This document shows positions 1 to 6,272 of a stretch of 8,453 bases of DNA, one piece after another. The stretch is from Pseudomonadota bacterium (GTDB lineage Bacteria > Pseudomonadota > Gammaproteobacteria > Burkholderiales > Burkholderiaceae_D). The notes beneath the pieces are model-generated. The model had not been told where the DNA came from. It saw only the letters and a program-made list of their open reading frames with translations, and made no database searches. Every line of letters starts with the position of its first letter. The first letter of the stretch is position 1. Location: assembly GCA_018241865.1 (NCBI GenBank), contig JAFECY010000212.1:1-8453 (forward strand). The letters are read 5' to 3'. The position numbers and the translations under genes were made by a program.

Positions 1-74
1 ACCCCGCTCCGCAGTCGGCATAATGTAAACACGCTGCATAACATTCCGCGACATCAATCGACCAGACATCTCGC
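1..74 (+). other. Tail of upstream gene (possibly plsX) and fabH leader
   Basis: The 74 bases before fabH should contain the end of the preceding gene; in relatives this is usually plsX (phosphate acyltransferase). Two readings are possible. The frame starting at base 3 gives the short tail PAPQSA and stops at TAA 21-23, leaving a 51-base gap to fabH. The frame starting at base 1 stays open until TGA 76-78 and would overlap the fabH start codon as ATGA, but its translation is rich in His, Arg, Asn and Thr and looks non-coding. I favour the first. There is too little sequence to confirm plsX. No strong Shine-Dalgarno sequence or promoter is visible before fabH, so it is probably read from an upstream promoter. 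Confidence 0.3.
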
Positions 75-1061
75 ATGACTCTCTATAGCAAAATCATCGG
101 AACAGGAAGCTATTTGCCGCCAAATCGGGTGACCAACCAAGACTTGGTAGAGCAACTGGCAAAAAAGGGACTCGAGACATCGGATGACTGGATTTTTTCC
201 CGCAGCGGAATTGCTGCGCGTCATTATGCCGCGAAGGATGTGCAGTCCAGTGATCTAGCGTTAGAGGCGGCGAAGCGTGCACTTGATATGGCGAAGCTGA
301 GTCCGAATGACATCGATCTGATCGTGCTGGCGACTTCTACGCCGGATTTTTTTGGCGGCTTTCCTAGCACGGCCTGCGTGGTGCAAAACAAACTGGGCAT
401 TACCAATGGATGCGCTGCATTTGACGTGCAGGCAGTGTGCAGTGGTTTCGCGTATGCCGTATCCATCGCGGATAACTTCATTAAGGCCGGTGCGCACAAA
501 AATGTGCTGGTGATCGGCGCTGAAGTTTTTTCGCGCATTCTCAATTTTGAAGATCGTACAACTTGTGTATTGTTTGGCGATGGCGCGGGCGCGGTTGTGT
601 TGAGCGCATCGCAGGAGCCGGGCGTGCTGGCCACCAAACTGCATGCCGACGGCAGCTACGCCAACATCTTGTGCGTGCCGGGCAAGGTCAATGCCGGTGC
701 AGTAGAAGGTAGCGCATTCCTGTACATGGATGGACAGGCAGTATTCAAACTCGCCGTTTCCGTGCTCGAAAAAGTCGCCAATGAGGTTTTGCAAATCGCT
801 GGTATGACGGCAGCCCAAGTGGATTGGCTGGTTCCGCATCAAGCGAATATCCGCATCATGCAAAGCACGGCTAGGAAAATGGGATTGCCGATGGAAAAAA
901 TGGTGGTGACGGTTGACCAACACGGCAATACCTCGGCAGCATCGATTCCGCTGGCGCTCGATCAAGCGGTGCGCGATGGCCGCATCAAGCCGGGGCAGAC
1001 GGTGATGATGGAAGGTGTCGGTGGCGGTTTCACTTGGGGTGCGGTGCTCGCACGGATGTAA
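75..1061 (+). CDS. fabH: 3-oxoacyl-ACP synthase III (KAS III)
   Basis: FabH performs the first condensation of type II fatty acid synthesis in the cytoplasm, joining acetyl-CoA to malonyl-ACP to make acetoacetyl-ACP. At 328 residues it is close to the usual length (317 in E. coli). The thiolase-fold catalytic triad is intact: Cys122 in AVCSGF, His255 in VPHQAN and Asn285 in HGNTSAAS. The [10 protein letters not shown] segment (residues 37-46) matches the conserved CoA-binding stretch with its Trp and Arg, and the glycine-rich GVGGGFTWG near the C-terminus is the family signature. The ATG at 75 gives the expected N-terminus (Ile-Gly-Thr-Gly-Ser-Tyr-Leu-Pro), although the ribosome site ahead of it is weak. 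It heads the fab cluster, 21 bases before fabD. Function is certain by family; exact primer preference cannot be read from sequence. Confidence 0.97.
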   Translation: MTLYSKIIGTGSYLPPNRVTNQDLVEQLAKKGLETSDDWIFSRSGIAARHYAAKDVQSSDLALEAAKRALDMAKLSPNDIDLIVLATSTPDFFGGFPSTACVVQNKLGITNGCAAFDVQAVCSGFAYAVSIADNFIKAGAHKNVLVIGAEVFSRILNFEDRTTCVLFGDGAGAVVLSASQEPGVLATKLHADGSYANILCVPGKVNAGAVEGSAFLYMDGQAVFKLAVSVLEKVANEVLQIAGMTAAQVDWLVPHQANIRIMQSTARKMGLPMEKMVVTVDQHGNTSAASIPLALDQAVRDGRIKPGQTVMMEGVGGGFTWGAVLARM

Positions 1062-1082
1062 TCACTTTTCTTGATTAGAACG

Positions 1083-2015
1083 ATGGCCCAATTTGCATTT
1101 GTATTTCCCGGACAAGGTTCGCAGGCAGTCGGCATGCTGAATGGTTTTGCCGACAATAAGGTAGTCCAGCAAACCATTGCCGAAGCGTCGGAAGCGATCA
1201 GCTTCGACCTCGGCAAACTAATCGCCGAAGGGCCGAAGGAGGACTTGGATTTAACCACCAATACCCAGCCGGTAATGCTGACTGCGGCTGTGGCGACATA
1301 TCGCGCTTGGCTGGCTGCCGGGGGGGCGACACCTGTTATCGTCGCCGGCCATAGCTTGGGCGAATATTCGGCGTTGGTTGCTGCTGGTGTGATCGGGTTT
1401 AAAGATGCGGTGCCGTTGGTGCGTTTTCGCGCGCAAGCCATGCAGGAAGCGGTGCCGGTCGGACAGGGTGGTATGGCGGCGATTCTCGGTTTGTCGGACG
1501 ATGACGTGCGCGCAGTCTGCGCTGAGGCGGCGCAGGGGCAGATCGTCGAGCCGGTCAATTTCAATGCGCCGGCGCAAGTGGTGATCGCTGGTCATAAGGA
1601 AGCAGTCGAGCGCGCCTGCCAAGTCGCCAAGGATAAGGGCGCGAAACGTGCTTTGCCGCTACCGGTGTCTGCGCCTTTCCATTCTTCGTTGCTGAATCCT
1701 GCATCGGATCGCTTGCGTGAGTATATGGCGAGTCTGCATTTTTCTGCGCCGCAGATTCCTTTAATCAATAACGTTGATGTCGCCATCGTGAATGATCCCG
1801 CTGGCATCAAGGATGCGTTGGTGCGACAAGCTGCTAGTCCGGTGCGCTGGGTCGAATCAATACAGAAAATGGCGGCAGCAGGCGTTACCCATGTGGTCGA
1901 ATGCGGCCCTGGCAAAGTACTGGCCGGCTTGACCAAGCGCATCAATGGTGAATTGACCGGTGACGCAATCATCGATCAGGCTACGCTCGAAAAAGTATTG
2001 GAGACCTTGAAGTGA
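1083..2015 (+). CDS. fabD: Malonyl-CoA:ACP transacylase
   Basis: FabD moves malonyl from CoA to the phosphopantetheine arm of AcpP, supplying the two-carbon donor for FabH and FabF. The 310-residue protein matches the family length (309 in E. coli). Visible motifs are GQGSQ at residues 10-14 (oxyanion Gln11), the nucleophile elbow GHSLGE at 89-94 with Ser91, Arg116 in RFRAQAMQEAVP (binds the malonyl carboxylate) and catalytic His200 in APFHSSL. An in-frame TTG lies 12 bases upstream at 1071, but the ATG at 1083 gives the standard MAQFAFVFPGQGSQ start and is preferred. The stop TGA at 2013-2015 overlaps the GTG start of fabG, so the two are probably translationally coupled. A run of seven G at 1320-1326 lies inside the gene but the frame is intact. 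Confidence 0.97.
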   Translation: MAQFAFVFPGQGSQAVGMLNGFADNKVVQQTIAEASEAISFDLGKLIAEGPKEDLDLTTNTQPVMLTAAVATYRAWLAAGGATPVIVAGHSLGEYSALVAAGVIGFKDAVPLVRFRAQAMQEAVPVGQGGMAAILGLSDDDVRAVCAEAAQGQIVEPVNFNAPAQVVIAGHKEAVERACQVAKDKGAKRALPLPVSAPFHSSLLNPASDRLREYMASLHFSAPQIPLINNVDVAIVNDPAGIKDALVRQAASPVRWVESIQKMAAAGVTHVVECGPGKVLAGLTKRINGELTGDAIIDQATLEKVLETLK

Positions 2016-2767
2016 CGCTACAAAACCTGAACAATCAAGTCGCTTTGGTGACGGGTGCATCGCGTGGCATCGGTAAGGCTATTGCACAAGAATTGGCTAG
2101 GCAAGGCGCGAAAGTAATCGGTACGGCCACATCCGAATCCGGCGCTGCGGCGATTTCTGTTTATCTGGAAGAGGTGGCTGTCGGAATGGGCAAGGGCGTC
2201 GTGCTGAACGTCAACGATGCCGAGGCTTGCGCTGCCCTGATCGATCATATTCAGAAGGAAAGTGGTGGCGTATCGATACTCGTCAACAATGCCGGTATTA
2301 CCCAAGATCAGCTTGCTATGCGCATGAAAGACGAGGAGTGGGATGCTGTCATCGCCACTAATTTGACCGCGGTGGGGCGTCTCTCTCGCGCCGTTTTGCG
2401 CGGCATGATGAAGGCTAAACAAGGGCGCATCATCAACATCACGTCCGTGGTCGGCTCGGCCGGCAATCCAGGACAGATGAATTACGCAGCGGCAAAAGCC
2501 GGTGTTGCCGGCATGAGCCGTGCACTGGCGCGTGAAATCGGTAGCCGCAATATCACGGTTAATTGCGTCGCGCCGGGTTTTATCGATACCGACATGACCA
2601 AGGCCTTGAATGAAGAGCAGGTCGCGGCGTTACGTCAACAAATTCCACTCGGCCGTTTCGGCATGCCGGAAGATATTGCTGCTGCCGTGGTGTTTTTGGC
2701 CTCTTCGCAAGCAAGTTATATCACTGGCACGACCTTGCACGTCAATGGCGGCATGTATATGTGTTGA
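2012..2767 (+). CDS. fabG: 3-oxoacyl-ACP reductase (NADPH)
   Basis: FabG is the NADPH-dependent reductase that converts 3-ketoacyl-ACP to 3-hydroxyacyl-ACP in each elongation cycle. The 251-residue protein is a classical short-chain dehydrogenase: the TGASRGIG nucleotide-binding motif lies at residues 14-21, NNAG at 92-95, and the catalytic tetrad is Asn117, Ser145, Tyr158 and Lys162 (YAAAK). The VIGTATSESGA stretch and the C-terminal ITGTTLHVNGGMYM are typical of FabG rather than of other SDRs. The start is GTG 2012-2014, overlapping the fabD stop; a GGAG Shine-Dalgarno at 2000-2003 lies eight bases before it and there is no better ATG. Translation is probably coupled to fabD. It is followed by a 131-base gap before acpP. 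Confidence 0.97.
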   Translation: MTLQNLNNQVALVTGASRGIGKAIAQELARQGAKVIGTATSESGAAAISVYLEEVAVGMGKGVVLNVNDAEACAALIDHIQKESGGVSILVNNAGITQDQLAMRMKDEEWDAVIATNLTAVGRLSRAVLRGMMKAKQGRIINITSVVGSAGNPGQMNYAAAKAGVAGMSRALAREIGSRNITVNCVAPGFIDTDMTKALNEEQVAALRQQIPLGRFGMPEDIAAAVVFLASSQASYITGTTLHVNGGMYMC

Positions 2768-2769
2768 TT

Positions 2770-2794
2770 GCACTGATAGAGTGCTCCGTTTTTT
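2770..2794 (+). terminator. Weak terminator-like hairpin after fabG
   Basis: Three bases after the fabG stop, GCACT (2770-2774) and AGTGC (2780-2784) form a perfect 5-bp stem with a 5-base loop, followed after TCCG by six T (2789-2794). The shape is that of an intrinsic terminator, but the stem is short and the T run is displaced by four bases, so it would at best attenuate read-through from fabD-fabG into acpP. Partial termination here would fit an independent acpP promoter. No experimental support. Confidence 0.35.
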
Positions 2795-2831
2795 CACGCA
2801 TCGTTCACATTGTCGAAAATGCAGTGAAAAA
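2790..2831. repeat. Interrupted palindrome / stem-loop upstream of acpP
   Basis: TTTTTCACGCAT (2790-2801) pairs with ATGC-A-GTGAAAAA (2819-2831): twelve base pairs broken only by one bulged A at 2823, around a 17-base loop. It lies in the fabG-acpP gap, upstream of the putative acpP -10. It could fold in RNA reading through from fabG, or act as a DNA site for a dimeric regulator. I do not recognise it as a known operator; it lacks the TGG/ACCA half-sites of FadR. Confidence 0.5.
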
Positions 2832-2852
2832 TGAATTTTAACTGCGCAAACC

Positions 2853-2861
2853 TGATAAAAT
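2853..2861 (+). promoter_or_regulatory. Candidate extended -10 promoter for acpP
   Basis: TGATAAAAT contains TAAAAT (2856-2861), five of six matches to the sigma-70 -10 box, preceded by TG one base upstream, the extended -10 arrangement. No good -35 box sits 16-18 bases before it (the sequence there is AT-rich GAATTT), which is compatible with an extended -10 promoter. Start would fall near 2868, leaving a leader of about 30 bases before the acpP ATG. A dedicated acpP promoter is known in other bacteria such as E. coli; here it is inferred. Confidence 0.45.
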
Positions 2862-2898
2862 GCGCGCACTTTCTGTAACCACTCTTTGGAGTTATGAC

Positions 2899-3138
2899 AT
2901 GTCCGATATCGAACAACGCGTTAAAAAAATCGTCGCCGAGCAACTGGGCGTCGCTGAAGCCGACATCAAAACCGAGTCCTCTTTCGTTGACGATCTCGGC
3001 GCTGATTCGCTCGACACCGTCGAACTGGTGATGGCACTCGAAGACGAATTCGAAATGGAAATTCCAGACGAGCAAGCTGAGAAAATCACCACCGTGCAAC
3101 AGGCGATCGATTACGCCAAGGCCAACGTCAAAGCCTAA
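2899..3138 (+). CDS. acpP: Acyl carrier protein
   Basis: AcpP carries growing acyl chains as thioesters on a 4'-phosphopantetheine arm and is the shared substrate of FabD, FabH, FabG and FabF. The protein is 79 residues, strongly acidic, with the prosthetic-group site Ser37 in [10 protein letters not shown] and the usual four-helix layout (recognition helix II from about 37 to 51, containing acidic residues that dock the Fab enzymes). An in-frame ATG exists 39 bases upstream at 2860, but the ATG at 2899 gives the canonical [18 protein letters not shown] start and is preceded by GGAG at 2888-2891, seven bases away. It lies 25 bases before fabF and is probably cotranscribed with it, both from read-through and from its own promoter. 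Confidence 0.98.
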   Translation: MSDIEQRVKKIVAEQLGVAEADIKTESSFVDDLGADSLDTVELVMALEDEFEMEIPDEQAEKITTVQQAIDYAKANVKA

Positions 3139-3163
3139 GTCGTCGTAATACCAGGAGAACCGC

Positions 3164-4414
3164 TTGAGTAATTCCCGTCAACGTCGTCGTGTCGTCGTCA
3201 CCGGCTTGGGTTGTATTTCCCCGGTTGGCAACACCGTTGCTGATGCTTGGAAATCCGTGGTTGAAGGCAAGTCTGGTATCGCAACGATTACCAAGTTCGA
3301 TGCCAGCAATCTTTCGACCACCTTCGCCGGCGAAGTCAAAGATTTTAATATCGATGAGTATTTGTCGAGCAAAGAAGCGCGCACGATGGATGCTTTCATT
3401 CATTACGGCATGGCGGCCGGCATTCAGGCATTCAAAGACAGCGGCCTTGCCGTGACGGAAGAAAACGCCGAACGGATCGGCGTGATGGTCGGCTCCGGTA
3501 TCGGTGGTTTGCCGATGATCGAAGAAACTCACACGGAATTCATGAATCGCGGCCCGCGCCGCATCTCGCCATTCTTTGTGCCGGCTTCGATCATCAACAT
3601 GATTTCCGGTCATCTGTCGATTAAATACGGTCTGAAAGGGCCGAATTTGGCGATCGTGACGGCCTGTACTACGGGCTTGCACTGTATTGGTGAAGCAGGG
3701 CGTCTGATCGAATACGGCGATGCCGACGTGATGATTGCTGGCGGTGCTGAGTCAACTGTTTCGCCTTTGGGTGTCGGTGGTTTCGCAGCAGCGCGTGCAC
3801 TGTCTTCTCGCAACGACGATCCGACGACCGCCTCCCGTCCTTGGGATAAAGATCGCGATGGTTTCGTGTTGGGCGAAGGCGCGGGCGTCATGGTGTTGGA
3901 AGAGTACGAACACGCCAAGGCGCGCGGCGCAAAGATATACGCCGAGTTGCTCGGCTTTGGTATGAGTGCAGATGCGCACCACATGACCGCGCCGTTGGAA
4001 GATGGTGATGGTGCGCGGCGTTGTATGGTTGCCGCCATGCGCAATGCTGGCATCAATCCCGATCAAGTCGATTACGTCAATGCACACGGCACCTCGACGC
4101 CGCTGGGTGATATTGCCGAAACGGTCGCGATCAAGCGTGCTTTGGGTGAGCATGCGAAAAAGACTGTCGTCAATTCGACAAAATCCATGACGGGTCATCT
4201 GCTTGGTGGCGCGGGTGGGTTGGAGTCGGTTTTTACGGCGCTGGCAGTGCATCATCAATTGTCGCCGCCGACCATCAATATCTTTAATCAGGATACTGCC
4301 TGCGATCTGGATTATTGTGCCAATACGGCACGTAAGCTGCCGATCAATGTTGCTGTTAAAAACTCGTTCGGGTTTGGTGGCACGAACGGCACGCTCGTTT
4401 TCGGCAAAATCTGA
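3164..4414 (+). CDS. fabF: 3-oxoacyl-ACP synthase II (KAS II)
   Basis: FabF condenses acyl-ACP with malonyl-ACP to extend chains by two carbons; in relatives it also elongates palmitoleoyl to cis-vaccenoyl chains, affecting membrane fluidity. The 416-residue protein is full length (413 in E. coli). The KAS I/II catalytic set Cys-His-His is intact: Cys168 in VTACTTG, His308 in [11 protein letters not shown] and His345 in [12 protein letters not shown], with Lys340 beside it. The glycine-rich [10 protein letters not shown] near the C-terminus is the family signature. Placement directly after acpP and its length favour FabF over FabB. The start is TTG 3164, since AGGAG (3153-3157) sits six bases before it and the resulting N-terminus fits the family; no in-frame ATG offers a better start. 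A strong hairpin follows ten bases after the stop. Confidence 0.96.
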   Translation: MSNSRQRRRVVVTGLGCISPVGNTVADAWKSVVEGKSGIATITKFDASNLSTTFAGEVKDFNIDEYLSSKEARTMDAFIHYGMAAGIQAFKDSGLAVTEENAERIGVMVGSGIGGLPMIEETHTEFMNRGPRRISPFFVPASIINMISGHLSIKYGLKGPNLAIVTACTTGLHCIGEAGRLIEYGDADVMIAGGAESTVSPLGVGGFAAARALSSRNDDPTTASRPWDKDRDGFVLGEGAGVMVLEEYEHAKARGAKIYAELLGFGMSADAHHMTAPLEDGDGARRCMVAAMRNAGINPDQVDYVNAHGTSTPLGDIAETVAIKRALGEHAKKTVVNSTKSMTGHLLGGAGGLESVFTALAVHHQLSPPTINIFNQDTACDLDYCANTARKLPINVAVKNSFGFGGTNGTLVFGKI

Positions 4415-4423
4415 TTTCCCTGA

Positions 4424-4455
4424 TCTTTCGCTCCTCATTGCGAGGTGGCGAAAGA
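4424..4455 (+). terminator. Stem-loop after fabF (terminator or attenuator candidate)
   Basis: TCTTTCGC (4424-4431) is perfectly complementary to GCGAAAGA (4448-4455), and CCTC (4433-4436) pairs with GAGG (4442-4445) inside it, giving a near-continuous stem of about 12 bp with a 5-base loop and a small bulge. It starts ten bases after the fabF stop. No T tract follows (CCTCTTCACTG), so it is not a textbook intrinsic terminator; it may pause polymerase, block 3' exonucleases or separate the fab genes from those downstream. It would bury the GTG at 4445, a possible upstream start of the next gene. Confidence 0.45.
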
Positions 4456-4477
4456 CCTCTTCACTGAACTGATTCTC

Positions 4478-4969
4478 ATGTCCATTGCGGTCGCTGCCGT
4501 GGTCAAACCATCTCGTATTTTGCGAGTATTGGTAATGGGGATGCATTTTCTTCCGGCGCTTGTCTTATTGAGTTTAGCGCGCTTTGACGAACTTCTATTG
4601 TTTTGGCGCTGGTTGTTTTGGACACTGGGGATTGCCATCGTGTTGACCGCTATCCGTCATGCGCGCCGTGCAGGAGGGATGCTGCATATTGATATTTCCG
4701 GTAGTGGGCAAATAAGAGTGAGTGAAGCAGGCGCATTGTCATCCGTGGCGACAACATTTGCCGCCGGCGAAATGCAAAAAGTCAGGCTCAAGCCGAGTTC
4801 GACGATATGGCCATTCCTGCTGTTGCTCAGACTAGAACGCCAAGATGGCAAGATCGTGAATAAGGTCATCTTGCCCGATTCGATGAGTGCAGACAGTTTC
4901 CGTACGCTCTCGGTGGCGCTGCGTTGGCTGGCCATCCACGAAGCGCGGGTGGAACGTAAAATATTGTGA
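4478..4969 (+). CDS. Small inner-membrane protein, YgfX/CptA-like
   Basis: The protein has 163 residues from the ATG at 4478. Two hydrophobic helices lie near the N-terminus (about 15-34 and 40-59), followed by a basic patch (RHARRAGG) and a soluble, beta-rich region that should face the cytoplasm. The C-terminal pattern LRL-x3-DGK ... L-x-DSM-x5-R-L ... LRW and the two-helix layout resemble E. coli YgfX (CptA), an inner-membrane protein first described as a toxin acting on MreB and FtsZ and functionally tied to SdhE. In pseudomonads, as I recall, sdhE and a ygfX-like gene lie near nadB and the rpoE homologue, which agrees with the position here. The similarity is by eye, so the family call is tentative. 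The reading frame extends back to GTG 4445, but that codon lies in the post-fabF hairpin. Neither start has a clear Shine-Dalgarno. Confidence 0.75.
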   Translation: MSIAVAAVVKPSRILRVLVMGMHFLPALVLLSLARFDELLLFWRWLFWTLGIAIVLTAIRHARRAGGMLHIDISGSGQIRVSEAGALSSVATTFAAGEMQKVRLKPSSTIWPFLLLLRLERQDGKIVNKVILPDSMSADSFRTLSVALRWLAIHEARVERKIL

Positions 4970-4985
4970 CATGCGAAACGGTGAT

Positions 4986-5013
4986 TGAACTTTTTGTATT
5001 TCCGTCGATCAAT
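4986..5013 (+). promoter_or_regulatory. Candidate sigma-E (RpoE) promoter for the rpoE operon
   Basis: TGAACTT (4986-4992) matches the sigma-E -35 consensus GGAACTT at six of seven positions. Sixteen bases after it comes TCAAT (5009-5013), close to the -10 forms TCAAA/TCTGA. Spacing and order fit the promoter that RpoE itself recognises, and transcription would start near 5020, about 35 bases before the rpoE start codon. Positive autoregulation of rpoE is known in E. coli and for algU in Pseudomonas. The assignment here rests on consensus match alone. Confidence 0.55.
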
Positions 5014-5023
5014 GAATTGATCG
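5006..5023. repeat. 18-bp palindrome over the rpoE promoter -10
   Basis: CGATCAATGAATTGATCG is an inverted repeat with two perfect 8-bp arms (CGATCAAT / ATTGATCG) around a central GA. It covers the proposed sigma-E -10 at 5009-5013 and the expected start site. It could be an operator for a dimeric regulator or an RNA hairpin at the very 5' end of the transcript. No known regulator is recognised. Confidence 0.55.
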
Positions 5024-5053
5024 CGCGCACGTTGCAAAGGCAGAAGGGATAGG

Positions 5054-5659
5054 GTGTTGACGACAGAACGCGATATAGACCAGTTGCTTGTCGAGCGTGT
5101 CCAGCGCGGCGACAAGCGGGCGTTCGAGCTGCTGGTAATTAAGTATCAGCGAAAACTGATGCGGCTAGTGTCGCGGCTTGTTCGCGACCAGGCGGAGGCT
5201 GAAGATGTGGTGCAAGAGGCATTCATCAAGGCTTATCGCGCCTTGCCGCAATTTCGTGGTGATGCAGCGTTTTACACTTGGCTGTATCGGATCGGAATCA
5301 ACACGGCGAAGAATTACTTAGTCACGCAGGGGCGGCGTGCACCGACATCAACCGATGTTGATGCCGAGGAAGCGGAAACTTTTGATGAGGGCGAGCGCCT
5401 AAGAGATATCAATACACCGGAATCGATGCTGGCGACCAAGCAGATCGCAGAAACCGTCAATCTGGCGATGAATGCGTTGCCGGAGGAATTGCGAATGGCG
5501 ATCACTTTGCGTGAAATCGAAGGCTTGAGTTACGACGACATCGCGGAAATGATGGGATGCCCGATTGGCACCGTTCGCAGTCGTATATTCAGAGCACGTG
5601 AGGCGATTGCCGAGAAATTGCGTCCTTTGCTGGGGACGGCGATTGACAAGCGGTGGTAA
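5054..5659 (+). CDS. rpoE: RNA polymerase sigma factor RpoE (sigma-E/AlgU type)
   Basis: RpoE is the group 4 (ECF) sigma factor that directs transcription of envelope-stress genes when released from RseA. The 201-residue protein is close to E. coli sigma-E (191) and shares long identical stretches with it. Region 2 spans about 24-95, including EDVVQEAFIKAYRAL (core binding and -10 recognition) and FRGDAAFYTWLYRI; region 4 spans about 130-187, with the helix-turn-helix in LSYDDIAEMMGCPIGTVRSR that reads the GGAACTT -35 element. The start is ambiguous: GTG 5054 or TTG 5057, the latter giving MTTERDIDQLL with better spacing (eight bases) from the GGG of AGAAGGGA at 5042-5049; no ATG is available. 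A candidate autoregulated promoter lies upstream. It heads the rseA-rseB-mucD genes, and rseA follows after 52 bases. Confidence 0.96.
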   Translation: MLTTERDIDQLLVERVQRGDKRAFELLVIKYQRKLMRLVSRLVRDQAEAEDVVQEAFIKAYRALPQFRGDAAFYTWLYRIGINTAKNYLVTQGRRAPTSTDVDAEEAETFDEGERLRDINTPESMLATKQIAETVNLAMNALPEELRMAITLREIEGLSYDDIAEMMGCPIGTVRSRIFRAREAIAEKLRPLLGTAIDKRW

Positions 5660-5711
5660 AGAAAAAATAATCGGTGATGAATAAAACGGGGCCAGCCTTG
5701 CGAGGTAGCGT

Positions 5712-6272
5712 ATGAATACGAAGGAACAAGCACTGGAACATGTTTCCGCCCTAGCGGATGGTGAGCTTGCGGACAGTCATGTCGATTTGGTGATGGCTTC
5801 CTTGCGTCACCCGGAACGACGTGATGAGTGGGACATCTACCACCAGATCGGCGATATGTTGCGCTCGGACGACATGGTGGTATCGTTTAGCACGGATTTT
5901 TCCACGCGCCTAGCTGCACGCTTGGAAGCCGAGCCAACCATTATTGCGCCGAATAGACAGACTATCGCGGTGGAACCAAGACGCTCCGGTCTGATGCGAC
6001 GTCTGGCGATTCCCGGCATGGCCGCCGCTGTTGCCGGCGTGGTGTTTGTCATGGCGCCAATGGTCATGGGGCCGGGACAGTCCGGCAATTCCCTGCAGGT
6101 TTCTACGCCTGCCAGCGAACCGCTTGTGACGGCGAGCGCACAGCAACCCGTTATGTTGCGTGATCCTAGAATTGACGAATACCTGATGGCGCATCAGCGC
6201 TACTCTCCCGCCATGTTCAGCGCAGCGCAGTATGCACGCTCGGCCAATTTTGCAAGTGATACCGGCAGATGA
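5712..6272 (+). CDS. rseA: Anti-sigma-E factor RseA (MucA-like)
   Basis: RseA is a single-pass inner-membrane protein whose cytoplasmic N-terminus traps RpoE; regulated proteolysis, by DegS and RseP in E. coli, frees the sigma factor. The 186-residue protein has the expected layout. The N-terminal anti-sigma domain (about 1-75) contains the signature VSALADGEL near residues 11-19 and DEWDIYHQIGDMLR at 38-51. One transmembrane helix covers about 98-119. A periplasmic tail ends in a DPRIDEYLMAHQRYSP segment (151-166) that I recall as conserved in betaproteobacterial homologues. The ATG at 5712 follows GAGG (5702-5705) with six bases of spacing. Its stop overlaps the start of rseB as ATGA. No degS or rseP is in this window, so the cleaving proteases must be encoded elsewhere. 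Confidence 0.92.
   Translation: MNTKEQALEHVSALADGELADSHVDLVMASLRHPERRDEWDIYHQIGDMLRSDDMVVSFSTDFSTRLAARLEAEPTIIAPNRQTIAVEPRRSGLMRRLAIPGMAAAVAGVVFVMAPMVMGPGQSGNSLQVSTPASEPLVTASAQQPVMLRDPRIDEYLMAHQRYSPAMFSAAQYARSANFASDTGR

Noticed and set aside
1..78. Frame 1 open up to TGA 76-78 as the true end of the upstream gene, overlapping fabH by ATGA
   Set aside because: The overlap is attractive but the encoded residues look non-coding; the stop at 21-23 in another frame gives a more natural tail. Not resolvable without upstream sequence.
261..965. Open frame of 234 codons on the - strand opposite fabH
   Set aside because: Shadow of fabH; His- and Arg-rich translation with no motif.
1320..1326. Run of seven G in fabD as a possible frameshift or phase-variable site
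   Set aside because: The FabD frame is intact and matches the family on both sides; fabD is expected to be essential, so switching is implausible.
2860..2898. Thirteen-residue N-terminal extension of AcpP from the ATG at 2860
   Set aside because: The extension overlaps the putative -10 region, is not found in the family, and the Shine-Dalgarno sits before the ATG at 2899.
3752..4546. Open frame of 264 codons on the - strand opposite fabF
   Set aside because: It overlaps the conserved catalytic half of fabF and crosses its stop; the composition is not protein-like.
4438..5710. Near-identical 13-base strings TTGCGAGGTGGCG (4438-4450) and TTGCGAGGTAGCG (5698-5710) before two genes
   Set aside because: A 12-of-13 match between two places is expected by chance several times in a window this size, and the second is explained by the rseA ribosome site.
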